NCBI RefSeq assembly: GCF_900013425.1
Contig: NZ_FBXK01000005.1
Location: forward strand, 2,418,001-2,482,000
DNA: 64,000 nucleotides
Source of the DNA: Sphingobium sp. Z007
Lineage (GTDB): Bacteria; Pseudomonadota; Alphaproteobacteria; Sphingomonadales; Sphingomonadaceae
Direction: 5' to 3'
Shown here: one piece after another, positions 34,649-42,352 of the stretch
Numbering within the stretch: the first letter of the stretch is position 1
How the letters are laid out: every line of letters starts with the position of its first letter
Made by a program: the position numbers and the translations under genes
Notes under the pieces: generated by a model
Database searches by the model: none
What the model was told of the DNA's origin: nothing
Seen by the model: the letters and a program-made list of their open reading frames with translations, nothing else

Positions 34649-35325
34649 AACGCTCTCCGCAAATAAAGGACGTCGCTGCTCGGCATGGCGCGGCGGGCGG
34701 CGGGCAGCCGGAAACCGGGGCCATGAGAGGCGGTGAGCTGGCTGCGGTGCGCGGCCAGCGCCTGGCGGCGTCGTCCGCGCAGCATGGGAGCGGTGCGCAG
34801 CGCTCTATGCGTGCGCGGATCAGGCGCCTGCGCCCAGACGACATATTCGGCGACGACCAGCCTGCCCCTGGCCCGTTTTTCCACGGCATAGGCAAGCCGT
34901 GCTGCAGCTTCATGATCGCAATGGGGTTCGTGGCTTGCGGTCACAGCGATCGCGTCCACCCGCAACCGACGGCAAAGGACGCTCAGTTGACGGGCCGCCT
35001 GCTCAAAAGCCGGATCCTGCAATCGGGCGGGCGCGGCGTCTTTCCAGTCCAGATGCAGCGGCGCTTGGCGGCGATTGCCCGTCAGGCGATGCAGCGCGAT
35101 AGCCGCCTCACGCTTGCGAGTGCACACCAGCCTGCCTGACCGGCCTGGCGCGGTTTCATGCGATCCCGACCCGTCGGTCAGATAGACAAGGCCCGCCAGC
35201 CGCGCATCTCGTGCCGTCTGCGCGATGAGTGCGCCTGCGCCAAGCGTCTCGTCATCGGGATGCGGCGCAAGGATCAGCCAACGCACCCCGCGCCAGGGCT
35301 TTGCGGACAGGGAAAGCGCTACCAT
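34645..35325 (-). CDS. PIG-L family N-deacetylase
   Basis: A 226-residue LmbE/PIG-L zinc hydrolase. The zinc and catalytic residues are in LAPHPDDETLGAGAL and in ASHEPHCDHEAAARL. Members remove acetyl groups from GlcNAc-inositol, GlcN-type antibiotics and related sugars. ATG 35325 overlaps the end of the acyl-CoA-dehydrogenase-like gene by seven bases; the frame upstream of it is not conserved. Its place between glycosyltransferases and a NodS-like enzyme points to an amino-sugar substrate. Confidence 0.88.
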   Translation of the reverse strand: MVALSLSAKPWRGVRWLILAPHPDDETLGAGALIAQTARDARLAGLVYLTDGSGSHETAPGRSGRLVCTRKREAAIALHRLTGNRRQAPLHLDWKDAAPARLQDPAFEQAARQLSVLCRRLRVDAIAVTASHEPHCDHEAAARLAYAVEKRARGRLVVAEYVVWAQAPDPRTHRALRTAPMLRGRRRQALAAHRSQLTASHGPGFRLPAARRAMPSSDVLYLRRAF

Positions 35326-36446
35326 AAGACGTCTTCCGCGCCCCAGGCGTCGTGGTCGAGCCAAACAAGTGCCGCCTGGTCGCGGGCATAGTCGGGTCCG
35401 CCCTGCCGCAGATACAGGCTGAGGTCGCGGATGATCTTGTCGATCCGTTGTCCGTCCATGGCGCTGCGCGTGCCGGTGATGCGGGTGGCCAGTTCCATGA
35501 CGTCCAGGCCGGCACGCTCAACGATGCCGCGCGTCATGCGGGCGAAGGCAGGACCATCGGCATCGTCGCGCGCGGCCCTGAGCGCGCATTCGCGCACCCA
35601 CAAATAGGCGGTGCGGGTCGCCGCCACGGCATCGGCGAATTTGGCGCGTTGCAAAGGGTCGGCGCGCCCCGCGTCCGACATGGCGAGGCGGGTTTCGGCG
35701 AGCAACCCCTCGATCCCGCCCAGTTGCACTGCGGTAAAGCGCCAGGCGCCGGTGGTGAAACGGGGTTCGCGATCATAGTCGCCGGGCTGGCCCAGCAGAT
35801 GGGATGGATTGACAGTCATGCCGGTCAGGTCATAGATGCCGCTGCCGGTCGCCCGCATCCCCCTGACCCGCCATTGCGAGAGGTCGGTTCTGGTGGAATC
35901 GTCGGCCCGAACCACGACCAGTCGCCGCTCTCCCTGTGCCGGCTGCGCGGTGATTATCGCATAAGCCAGACCGCCCGCCCCGGTCGCGAAGGATTTGGCG
36001 CCGTCAAGCGTCGATCGGCCATCGACGTCGCGCAACCGCACGCCCGGCTGGGGTTCTGTGGCCCAGACCCCGTAGAAAGCGCCCTGGACCAGATGATGCC
36101 GCAGCTCGGCCTTCTGCGCCAGCGAACCATACCAATCGAACAAAGCGAGCGCATTGACATGGCCTTCATAAAGCCGCCCGACGCTAAGGTCCGCGCGACC
36201 GATGATGCGCAGCACATTCATCAGACATTGGTTCCGCGATACGCTGTCGTCAAACGCCTCGCCGCCGCTGTCCACCGGGGCGAAGGTGCGATGAAGACCC
36301 GCCACGGCCAGTGTCTTCATGCTCTCCACCGGAAAGACCGGCGCGGCATCATAGCGCGCGCCGAGCGCGACCAGCGCCGGCATGATCGCCGCCGCGCGCG
36401 CAGCGGGTGTGTCGGCATCGGACCGGGGATGTCTGGACAAGGTCAC
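35319..36446 (-). CDS. Acyl-CoA dehydrogenase-like flavoprotein
   Basis: A 375-residue member of the acyl-CoA dehydrogenase fold: an N-terminal helical part with VSRNQCLMNVLRIIGRADLS, a central beta domain with FYGVWATEPQP and LDGAKSFATGAGG, and C-terminal helices (LQRAKFADAVAATRTAYLWV). The normal catalytic Glu position is not obvious, so it may oxidise or hydroxylate something other than acyl-CoA. Starts with GTG 36446, overlapping the upstream glycosyltransferase stop by four bases (GTGA). Such genes recur with PIG-L and glycosyltransferase genes in proteobacteria; their role there is unknown to me. Confidence 0.85.
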   Translation of the reverse strand: MTLSRHPRSDADTPAARAAAIMPALVALGARYDAAPVFPVESMKTLAVAGLHRTFAPVDSGGEAFDDSVSRNQCLMNVLRIIGRADLSVGRLYEGHVNALALFDWYGSLAQKAELRHHLVQGAFYGVWATEPQPGVRLRDVDGRSTLDGAKSFATGAGGLAYAIITAQPAQGERRLVVVRADDSTRTDLSQWRVRGMRATGSGIYDLTGMTVNPSHLLGQPGDYDREPRFTTGAWRFTAVQLGGIEGLLAETRLAMSDAGRADPLQRAKFADAVAATRTAYLWVRECALRAARDDADGPAFARMTRGIVERAGLDVMELATRITGTRSAMDGQRIDKIIRDLSLYLRQGGPDYARDQAALVWLDHDAWGAEDVLW

Positions 36447-37486
36447 GCTAGATTCTCCCGTTCATCGACCGCCGCGGCGGCCTTGCTTGCGATCCAGGCC
36501 GCCGCGGCGTCCACACCATGCGGATCGTGCAGGCGTTTGCGGGCGTGCGTTGGCAATGCCGTCGCCCGGTCGATCAGGGATGGCCATTGGTCGGGGGATG
36601 GCCATGTTTCGATCATGATGGCAGCGCGCAGCGCATCAAGGGCAAGCGCTGTCGCCCGCTGCTCGCCATAGGGGCGCGCCTCCGGGACGCAGAGGAAGGG
36701 CCGATCGGCGGCCATAACTGCACCCACTAACCCGTCCCCTGCCGCGCCGACGATCAGCCCGGCGTCGGCGATCTCGCGTGCCGGGTCGTCGACCCATCCG
36801 GCCAGATCAAGATTGGCCGGCTGATCGACCGGCACAGTCACCGGGCCGATCACGCGCCAGTGCATATCCGGGCAGGCACGCGCGGCGCGGGCGATCGCCG
36901 CACCATCGCCAGGCGAGCCGCCGCGACCGATCACAACGAGAATGCGGTTTTCCTGAGGGGCATTTATGTGCGGTGTAGCGGTGATGCCGGGAAGATAGGT
37001 CGTCTTGTCCCTGATCCACGCGAGGGTGGAGGGCATTTCCAGATCGCGATGGAAAGGCGCGAGAAGGCCAGTGGCGCCGCGGAAGGCGTCGAGATGCGCT
37101 TCGTCGCTGCGATCGCCGTTGAGCCGCACATAGAGGGTGGGCACAGAGGCGAGGCGGGCCAGCATCGCAACTTCGGCCGAAACGTCGATGACCATCAGGG
37201 CAGGGCGCTCCGCGGCGATCCATTGAGTGATGCGCGCCACGCGCGATCGCACCCCGTCATGGTGGATCGGCGCATAATGCAGGGCGGCAGGCCGCGTGGT
37301 CGCCTCATCGATCCCGTCGAAACGGCCGGAAACGGGCCGGTCGTCGGGCAGGTCGATCCCCGCCGCGCCCAAGCCTGTCCCCAGCAGAACGACGGGCCAT
37401 TCGCATGCCGTTGCGATCGCCTCCGCCCGCTGGCGATGGCCAGCGCCATGATGATGCACATAATAGCCGATCGGGCGCCGCGTCAT
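36443..37486 (-). CDS. GT28/MurG-like glycosyltransferase
   Basis: A 347-residue GT-B enzyme. The opening RPIGYYVHHHGAGHRQRAEA is the glycine/His-rich first loop seen in MurG and related COG1819 enzymes; the C-terminal donor site includes IADAGLIVGAAGDGLVGAVM and FLCVPEARPYGEQRATALAL. ATG 37486 overlaps the stop of the upstream GT2 gene by four bases; the frame above it to 37609 is not conserved. No membrane helices. Confidence 0.83.
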   Translation of the reverse strand: MTRRPIGYYVHHHGAGHRQRAEAIATACEWPVVLLGTGLGAAGIDLPDDRPVSGRFDGIDEATTRPAALHYAPIHHDGVRSRVARITQWIAAERPALMVIDVSAEVAMLARLASVPTLYVRLNGDRSDEAHLDAFRGATGLLAPFHRDLEMPSTLAWIRDKTTYLPGITATPHINAPQENRILVVIGRGGSPGDGAAIARAARACPDMHWRVIGPVTVPVDQPANLDLAGWVDDPAREIADAGLIVGAAGDGLVGAVMAADRPFLCVPEARPYGEQRATALALDALRAAIMIETWPSPDQWPSLIDRATALPTHARKRLHDPHGVDAAAAWIASKAAAAVDERENLA

Positions 37487-38418
37487 GACAAGGGTTCCAG
37501 CATCATGTCGTTGGGCATGGGGGGCAGCATCGGTTCCTGCCGGGCGATCAGCGCGTTGCCATCGGGTTGCACCCGCAACTGCCTGCGCCAATGCGCCCGT
37601 GCGCGCCAATGGGTGAAGGCCGGGGCCATAAGCCGTTCGTCATTTTGGGCGCTGGCGAATAGATGCTGCATGGCGACCGCCATCCCGCCATCCGCCCGCC
37701 CTTCCAGGCGCGGCGAGACAGAGGTATGGACATTGACCGGGTGGACGAGACGCGCGCCGCGCGCCAGCGCCGCCGACACCAGCGCCCGGTCTTCGCCACT
37801 TGCTATCGCCGGAACGCCACCACATGCCAGATAGAGGTCCGCCCGTATGGCGAGCGACGCCCCCGTATGGTCGCCATGTCGCGGCGCCGGGTCCCAAGGT
37901 AGCGGGTCGATCGCATCCTCGATCGCGCGGACGTCCGCCCAATATCGGTCCCACGCAGCGCGTAGCCGATGCACGGCGGGCGGCAGTGGCTCATGGATGT
38001 CAATTTCGATCCGGCCGCCGACCATGTCGGCCCCACGCGAAAAAGCCGTCGCGTTATTGCGCAGCCAGTGAGGGGGAGGACGGCTGTCTGCATCCGTACT
38101 GACCAGGGCGTTGCCTTCAGGTGTCGGCAAAAGGCCAAGTCCGGCATCCATGGCCAATCGCCTGGCCGATCCGGCATGGGCACAATCGGGCGTAAAATTG
38201 CGTTCCGTCATCTGGATGTCCAGCCGTCCGGCATAGCGAACGCCGGCCGCTTGAACGACTGCGACGCTATCGTCGGTGCTGTTGTTGATCCCGATCGCAA
38301 CCGGAATCGCACCCGGCCAATCCTGCAACGCCAGGGCGTCCAGCAATGTCGGCAGTCGCATCGCTTCGTTGCGGGCCGGAACGCAGACACACAATATCAT
38401 GACGCTCGTTTCAGCCAT
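37483..38418 (-). CDS. Glycosyltransferase family 2
   Basis: A 311-residue GT-A enzyme with MILCVCVPARNEAMRLPTLL at the N-terminus, metal site ALVSTDADSRPPPHWLRNN and a downstream GGVPAIASGEDRALVSAALA. The start at 38418 (MAETSV) overlaps the GT4 stop by eight bases; ATG 38400 is a possible alternative. Second gene of the operon. Acceptor and donor unknown. Confidence 0.86.
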   Translation of the reverse strand: MAETSVMILCVCVPARNEAMRLPTLLDALALQDWPGAIPVAIGINNSTDDSVAVVQAAGVRYAGRLDIQMTERNFTPDCAHAGSARRLAMDAGLGLLPTPEGNALVSTDADSRPPPHWLRNNATAFSRGADMVGGRIEIDIHEPLPPAVHRLRAAWDRYWADVRAIEDAIDPLPWDPAPRHGDHTGASLAIRADLYLACGGVPAIASGEDRALVSAALARGARLVHPVNVHTSVSPRLEGRADGGMAVAMQHLFASAQNDERLMAPAFTHWRARAHWRRQLRVQPDGNALIARQEPMLPPMPNDMMLEPLS

Positions 38419-39565
38419 GCGAAACCGATGGCGCAGGCAACATCGCACGGGATGGGACCGCTGCAGGCACAAGACGGATCGCCGCCGCGCGCTCTTCGCG
38501 AGCAGATCGCGCCACCTTGTCGGTCTGACGCTGATACAGCGCCTCATAATTATCGACCATATGTTCGGCGTCGCACGTCTGTTCCGCCCTGGTCCGGCAC
38601 GCCGGCCGATCCAGCGTCAGCGCACGCAGAGTAGCCTGCGCAAGAGACGCGACATCGTCAGGGGTCGCCAGCACGCCGCAGGTGACATCCAATATCTCGG
38701 GTATCGCGCCGCGCGCAAAGGCCGCCACCGGTACGCCGCAGGCGAGCGCTTCGGCTACGACCAGGCCATAAGGCTCATCCCACATCGGCGTACATAGAAA
38801 CGCGCGCGCTCCGCCGACAAGCCGGGCCAATTCATCATGCGCAAGATGGCCGACATGGACGACATCCTTGCCCAGCGCTGGCGCAATCCTCGTTTGATAA
38901 TAATCCTGGTCGAGGATCGGCCCTGCGATCCTGAGCGGCATGCCGACCTGCCGAGCCGCCTCGATCGCCAGATGCAGTCCTTTTTCGGGGACGATGCGGC
39001 CATACCAGACCAGATAAGGGTCAGCGTCGGGTTCGCGATGGAATGCGAATTTCTGCAGGTCGATGCCGTTCCATATGACCGTATCGCTATGGGTGACATG
39101 GCTCCAAAGACCCGCAACCGAACGGGATACGGCGACGAAATCATGGTTGCCCGCCGTGCAGAGGCGAATGCCGCTTTCCAGCCAGCAAAAGGGCGGGGTG
39201 TGCAGCGTCGTTACCATGGGCATGGGCAAACTGTCGGCCATTGCCACAGGCAGATAATGCAGCGAATTATTATGGATGATATCGAAGTTGCGATGCCGTA
39301 GATCGGTCATCAGGCTAAGGTAGGCATGATGTTCGCGGAAGAACGCGACGTCGGTCGCCTCCGTAGTGCCCACCGCCTGAATCGCGGTCTCGGCGCAGAT
39401 GGCTTCCAGGCCGATCCCCGGCTCGGATCGGGACGACGCGAACAGCGTGACCGCGTGGCCCCTGTCCCGCAGCGATCGCGCAAGCAGATGCGTATGCATC
39501 TCCAGCCCACCGGCAAAAGGCTCTGCAATCGGGTGTTTGAGATGGGCGATGATGCCTATCCGCAT
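38411..39565 (-). CDS. Glycosyltransferase family 4
   Basis: A 384-residue GT-B enzyme and the first gene of the operon. N-terminal MRIGIIAHLKHPIAEPFAGG and LEMHTHLLARSLRDRGHAVT form the acceptor domain; the retaining-enzyme E-x7-E motif is DEPYGLVVAEALACG, preceded by VWYGRIVPEKGLHLAIEAAR. Upstream of the ATG at 39565 there is no gene for 600 bases, so the operon promoter lies there. The C-terminal 25 residues are low-complexity. Confidence 0.9.
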   Translation of the reverse strand: MRIGIIAHLKHPIAEPFAGGLEMHTHLLARSLRDRGHAVTLFASSRSEPGIGLEAICAETAIQAVGTTEATDVAFFREHHAYLSLMTDLRHRNFDIIHNNSLHYLPVAMADSLPMPMVTTLHTPPFCWLESGIRLCTAGNHDFVAVSRSVAGLWSHVTHSDTVIWNGIDLQKFAFHREPDADPYLVWYGRIVPEKGLHLAIEAARQVGMPLRIAGPILDQDYYQTRIAPALGKDVVHVGHLAHDELARLVGGARAFLCTPMWDEPYGLVVAEALACGVPVAAFARGAIPEILDVTCGVLATPDDVASLAQATLRALTLDRPACRTRAEQTCDAEHMVDNYEALYQRQTDKVARSAREERAAAIRLVPAAVPSRAMLPAPSVSHG

Positions 39566-40206
39566 TCGCTACGATCCTGTCATCAGCATGAAAGGGGATA
39601 GCGCGGCGCCACCCCTTTCATAATTATTATCGAAAATTGGTGATGCCTTCCGTCAAGGAAGCCCACGATGCTTGCACGGACATAACCCGCCGCGCTTCAG
39701 CAAGTTGCCGCGGTGACCCCCAAACTAATATGCATCATAGCGAATTATGTTCGGCGGATGAATAACGCAGCGCGGAAGCCATCCCCCCCGCCACGCTAAG
39801 TGCTGCCTTTTCAGTTTGAAGGGCTGATGGCGTGCAAGGAGGTGTGTTAGAGATCGTCGCAGGAGACGTGCCGTTTGAACAGCCCGCTGCCCTAGCAGCC
39901 GCTGGACCGCGATCTCTGAGCGGCTAGAATGGATCAGCGGCTATTGTGTTCAAAAAAACACGCAATAGCCGCTGATCCATTAGCGCAAAAATGATATGAA
40001 TCGCTAAAATAGGCCCAACTTATCCGGTTTTTCCCTGCCGCCGTGGGCGTTGGCCTGAGAATCCTACGATGTTTTCATATTGTCGATCCGTAAAACTAAG
40101 GATTCCGCGCGCTGGTCGACCTGCTCGCCAGCGACGCCACCCCGGCCCCATCGACCGTTGATATCGGCCTGCACATCGTCGAGCACGCTTCCGTAAGGGA
40201 CAGACA
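39566..40206. other. Intergenic region upstream of the glycoconjugate operon
   Basis: About 640 bases without a complete gene. The first 100 bases should hold the promoter of the reverse operon. A large hairpin (39928-39981) lies in the middle. From about 40105 a coding-like stretch on the + strand (RALVDLLASDATPAPSTVDI, then GLHIVEHASVRDRQ) looks like the C-terminus of a lost protein of unknown family. Confidence 0.45.
39928..39981. repeat. Large perfect hairpin
   Basis: AATGGATCAGCGGCTATTG (39928-39946) is exactly complementary to 39963-39981. Pairing continues inward for three more positions (one G-U), leaving a loop of about ten bases rich in A. No T-tract follows on either strand, so it does not look like a simple terminator. 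It could be a transposable-element scar. Confidence 0.6.
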
Positions 40207-40208
40207 AT

Positions 40209-40340
40209 GTGCACCTTGCGGTCATCGACATGGGCGTGATGGGATCGGCGATCGCCTGCCGGATAGCCCGATCGTCCTCCGCCTTTACGACCGCGATCCT
40301 GCGCAGATAGCGCCGCTGATCGCGCTCAGCGCGACCGCAA
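40209..40340 (+). pseudogene. 3-hydroxyisobutyrate-dehydrogenase-like N-terminal fragment
   Basis: GTG 40209 opens HLAVIDMGVMGSAIACRIA, the dinucleotide-binding start of beta-hydroxyacid dehydrogenases (usual form GxGxMG). A frameshift near 40265 then leads to PIVLRLYDRDPAQIAPLIA, the second strand and helix. Homology ends near 40340, where the frame runs without break into an unrelated dehydrogenase C-terminus. Only about 45 residues of some 290 remain. Confidence 0.55.
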
Positions 40341-40576
40341 CTACGAGCGATCGCAGGCCGCGCGGTGCGCGGATCGTGGAGGGCGACGCCGGTCCGAAGA
40401 CCTTCATCCCGCACCTAGTCGCGCTGCATCTATCGGGGCGATTCCCTTTCGACCAACTGATCCGCTTCCATCCTTTCGAAAGCATCAATGACGCCTTCCG
40501 CGATTCGGAGAGCGGCGTAGCGATCAAGCCGATCCTCCTTTTTTCTGACCACTGCGTGATTGCGAATGGAGAATGA
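40341..40576 (+). pseudogene. Zinc alcohol dehydrogenase, C-terminal fragment
   Basis: The peptide GDAGPKTFIPHLVALHLSG, then RFPFDQLIRFHPFESINDAF and SGVAIKPILL, is the C-terminal end of aryl/NAD-dependent medium-chain alcohol dehydrogenases (RFPFD-L--FYPFE-IN-A). The rest of that gene is missing. It is in frame with the preceding fragment, so the two remnants are fused at about 40340. Confidence 0.65.
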
Positions 40577-40746
40577 GACGCTGACGGCATACGGCCATCA
40601 TGTGGGCCCGATCATGACGCAGTGAGTCACACCATCTATAGGAAGCGGCAGCCGCCAACCAAACAGGGGCTGACATTCCCGCTTCCGCCGGGCGGCAACC
40701 ATAGTATCGCTTGGCAACCAATCCCGTGGCAGGAGGTTTTTCGGCA

Positions 40747-40890
40747 ATGGACGATGAGATTATCAATACGCCCGAAGGCCCCATGACATGGGCGGCTTGG
40801 AAGAAAAAGAATCCCGTGCAAATTCCCTCCCGCCGCACCAAGGGAAAGAAACTGCCGAACAAAGTGAAATTGCGGACCGATGAAACATGA
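40747..40890 (+). CDS. Small basic protein of unknown function (47 aa)
   Basis: ATG 40747 follows GGAGG about 8-12 bases upstream (CAGGAGGTTTTTCGGCA). The 47-residue product begins MDDEIINTPEGPMTWAAWKK and continues into a Lys/Arg-rich tail. The good ribosome binding site, the trend from acidic start to basic end and the typical codon use support a real gene. It lies 300 bases upstream of the cold-shock gene on the same strand. I do not recognise it. Confidence 0.5.
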   Translation: MDDEIINTPEGPMTWAAWKKKNPVQIPSRRTKGKKLPNKVKLRTDET

Positions 40891-41190
40891 TGCCTCGTCG
40901 CCATGCTGGCGCCGTCATGGTATGAAAGCACAACCGCCCATGCTGCCGAACAGGCCACCGATTCATGGTTAACAATCTGATCTGATTTCATATTTGTTGC
41001 GTTTGCGCCGTCTGGCGCGATCCCTCGTTTTGAAATCGGGTCAATCTGTGCTATACAGATTTTGCTGAACGTCGCGTTTTGACGGATATCGGGCCGGTTC
41101 GGATTTCCTTTGTCCCCATTTTTGCCTCTCAAAGCCGGGATGCGCGAATTGTCGCGTGTGCCCGTGTACCTGCGACAAGGAGACTTCGTT
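40891..41190 (+). promoter_or_regulatory. cspA: Cold-shock gene leader region
   Basis: About 300 bases without a gene precede cspA. CspA-type messages have long structured leaders, and the region from about 41035 has several short complementary stretches (for example CTGTGCTATACAG at 41046-41058). The ribosome binding site AAGGAG lies at 41178-41183. No transcription start can be fixed by eye. Confidence 0.4.
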
Positions 41191-41397
41191 ATGATCACCG
41201 GAACCGTCAAATTCTTCAACGCCGACAAGGGCTATGGTTTCATTGCCCCCGAAACGGGCGGCGACGACGCCTTCGTACATATTTCCGCCGTTGAGCGTGC
41301 AGGCCTGCGCACGCTCGAAAAGGACCAGCGCGTCACTTATGATCTGGAGAAGGATCAGCGCGGCAAGACCTCGGCGGTCAACATTCAGGCTGCTTGA
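41191..41397 (+). CDS. cspA: Cold-shock protein, CspA family
   Basis: A 68-residue single cold-shock domain with RNP1 KGYGFIAPE and RNP2 DAFVHISA, opening MITGTVKFFNADKGYG. It binds single-stranded RNA/DNA and melts mRNA structure at low temperature. ATG 41191 follows AAGGAGACTTCGTT; the longer frame from 41110 lies in the leader. A DUF6481 gene and two microprotein genes follow on the same strand, a cold-shock cluster arrangement. Confidence 0.95.
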   Translation: MITGTVKFFNADKGYGFIAPETGGDDAFVHISAVERAGLRTLEKDQRVTYDLEKDQRGKTSAVNIQAA

Positions 41398-41407
41398 AGA
41401 TTCGTGC

Positions 41408-41431
41408 GCCGGGCGGCCAATGCCGCCCGGC
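41408..41431 (+). terminator. Stem-loop after cspA
   Basis: GCCGGGCGGC (41408-41417) and GCCGCCCGGC (41422-41431) form a perfect 10-base GC stem with loop CAAT, 10 bases after the cspA stop. Only CACTTTC follows, so it is at most a weak terminator; it may protect the short csp message while letting some transcription reach the DUF6481 gene. Confidence 0.6.
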
Positions 41432-41469
41432 CACTTTCGGCACGTGCTTGAGACAGGATAATATACTGC

Positions 41470-41799
41470 ATGAAAAGATATAGAGAGCCACAGTTTCAGG
41501 AGCGCATTGCTGCGGCTGCGCGCGCCCGGACCGCGGTTCTTGACCAACTGCGTGACAAGCCCCCGGTCGATGCGGCCGCCGCGGCCGAACGCGCCGAACG
41601 TCGGCTTGCAAAGGAAGCGGCCACGCGCGAAAAGCGTCAGAACGCCCTTTTGGCGGTGAAAGAAGAGAAGGCCGCCAAAAAAGCGCTGGCCCTCGATTTC
41701 GCAGCGGCAAGCGCCGCACGCCACAAGCCGATACTGACCGAAGCCGAACGCAAATCTGCGCGTGATGCGCGCTATCTTGCCCGCAAAAACCGGGCCTGA
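41470..41799 (+). CDS. DUF6481 family coiled-coil protein
   Basis: A 109-residue highly charged helical protein, beginning MKRYREPQFQERIAAAARA and ending ERKSARDARYLARKNRA. It is the paralogue of the gene at 32685-33056. It lies 72 bases after cspA and is probably transcribed with it. Function unknown; co-occurrence with CspA suggests RNA metabolism in the cold. Confidence 0.87.
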   Translation: MKRYREPQFQERIAAAARARTAVLDQLRDKPPVDAAAAAERAERRLAKEAATREKRQNALLAVKEEKAAKKALALDFAAASAARHKPILTEAERKSARDARYLARKNRA

Positions 41800-41929
41800 T
41801 CTTGAATAGGCAGGACGCGCTTGCACCGACAGCCGGCAATCCATGGATAATGTCCAACGGCATGCCCTGTGGGATGAACCGTACCTGTCGCCTACACACA
41901 AAACGCGGCCCATGCCGCGAGGATTTTAT

Positions 41930-42070
41930 ATGCATATCACACCCGAAACCCGCAGCCGTCCGGCCCTCCGCCTGCCCTATGGCAGGTCGGTCGCACATTC
42001 CGCCACGCCTGCCGCAGCAACCCTGTCGAGCTGCCAATTGAAGCAGATCGTCGCGGCCGTGCTGGGCTGA
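41930..42070 (+). CDS. Cold-shock cluster microprotein (46 aa)
   Basis: ATG 41930 (with CGAGGA just upstream) opens a 46-residue product beginning MHITPETRSRPALRLPYGRS and ending LSSCQLKQIVAAVLG. The ending, a short helix of the form LS-x-LK-IV-x-VLG, is the part I have seen in other sphingomonad small proteins. Longer in-frame starts exist at 41843 but lack a ribosome site. A small hairpin (AGGCCC/GGGCCT, 42086-42106) follows the stop. Confidence 0.55.
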   Translation: MHITPETRSRPALRLPYGRSVAHSATPAAATLSSCQLKQIVAAVLG

Positions 42071-42127
42071 CTATCACAGGCCCTCAGGCCCATCCGATGC
42101 GGGCCTCCTACAATAAAAGGAATATCC

Positions 42128-42337
42128 ATGAGCCGAGAAAAAATTCGCCCCTTTTTGATCACCAAGGATGAGGAAGGGAATTTCCGGCTGACCGTTCGCG
42201 AGACCCGCTATAACAGCCAGGGCTATCCGCTGGTCTCGTCACAGCTGCAGGAAGAGACCTTCAAGACGGCGGCCGCGGTGCGCAATTTTGCCCGCGACAT
42301 ATTCAAAGCGCAGCCTGGCCAATATTCCACCCAATAA
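42128..42337 (+). CDS. Conserved-looking small protein (69 aa)
   Basis: ATG 42128 follows AAAAGGAATATCC. The product has a strand-rich core: REKIRPFLITKDEEGNFRLT then VRETRYNSQGYPLVSSQLQE, and a helix FKTAAAVRNFARDIFKAQPG. It looks like a compact two-strand/helix unit. It sits between the microprotein and the spermidine-synthase-like gene (15 bases before the latter) in the cold-shock cluster. Function unknown. Confidence 0.7.
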   Translation: MSREKIRPFLITKDEEGNFRLTVRETRYNSQGYPLVSSQLQEETFKTAAAVRNFARDIFKAQPGQYSTQ

Positions 42338-42352
42338 AGCGGATATTCGCCA

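Noticed and set aside
35352..36671. 439-codon plus-strand frame opposite the acyl-CoA-dehydrogenase-like gene
   Set aside because: Antisense; no ribosome site and no domain.
39566..40206. Nod-box or similar activator site upstream of the glycoconjugate operon
   Set aside because: No ATC-N9-GAT type repeats of a Nod box were recognised; the operon is also not a canonical nod locus.
41041..41913. 290-codon minus-strand frame opposite cspA and the DUF6481 gene
   Set aside because: The plus strand encodes an unmistakable cold-shock protein; the frame is a shadow.
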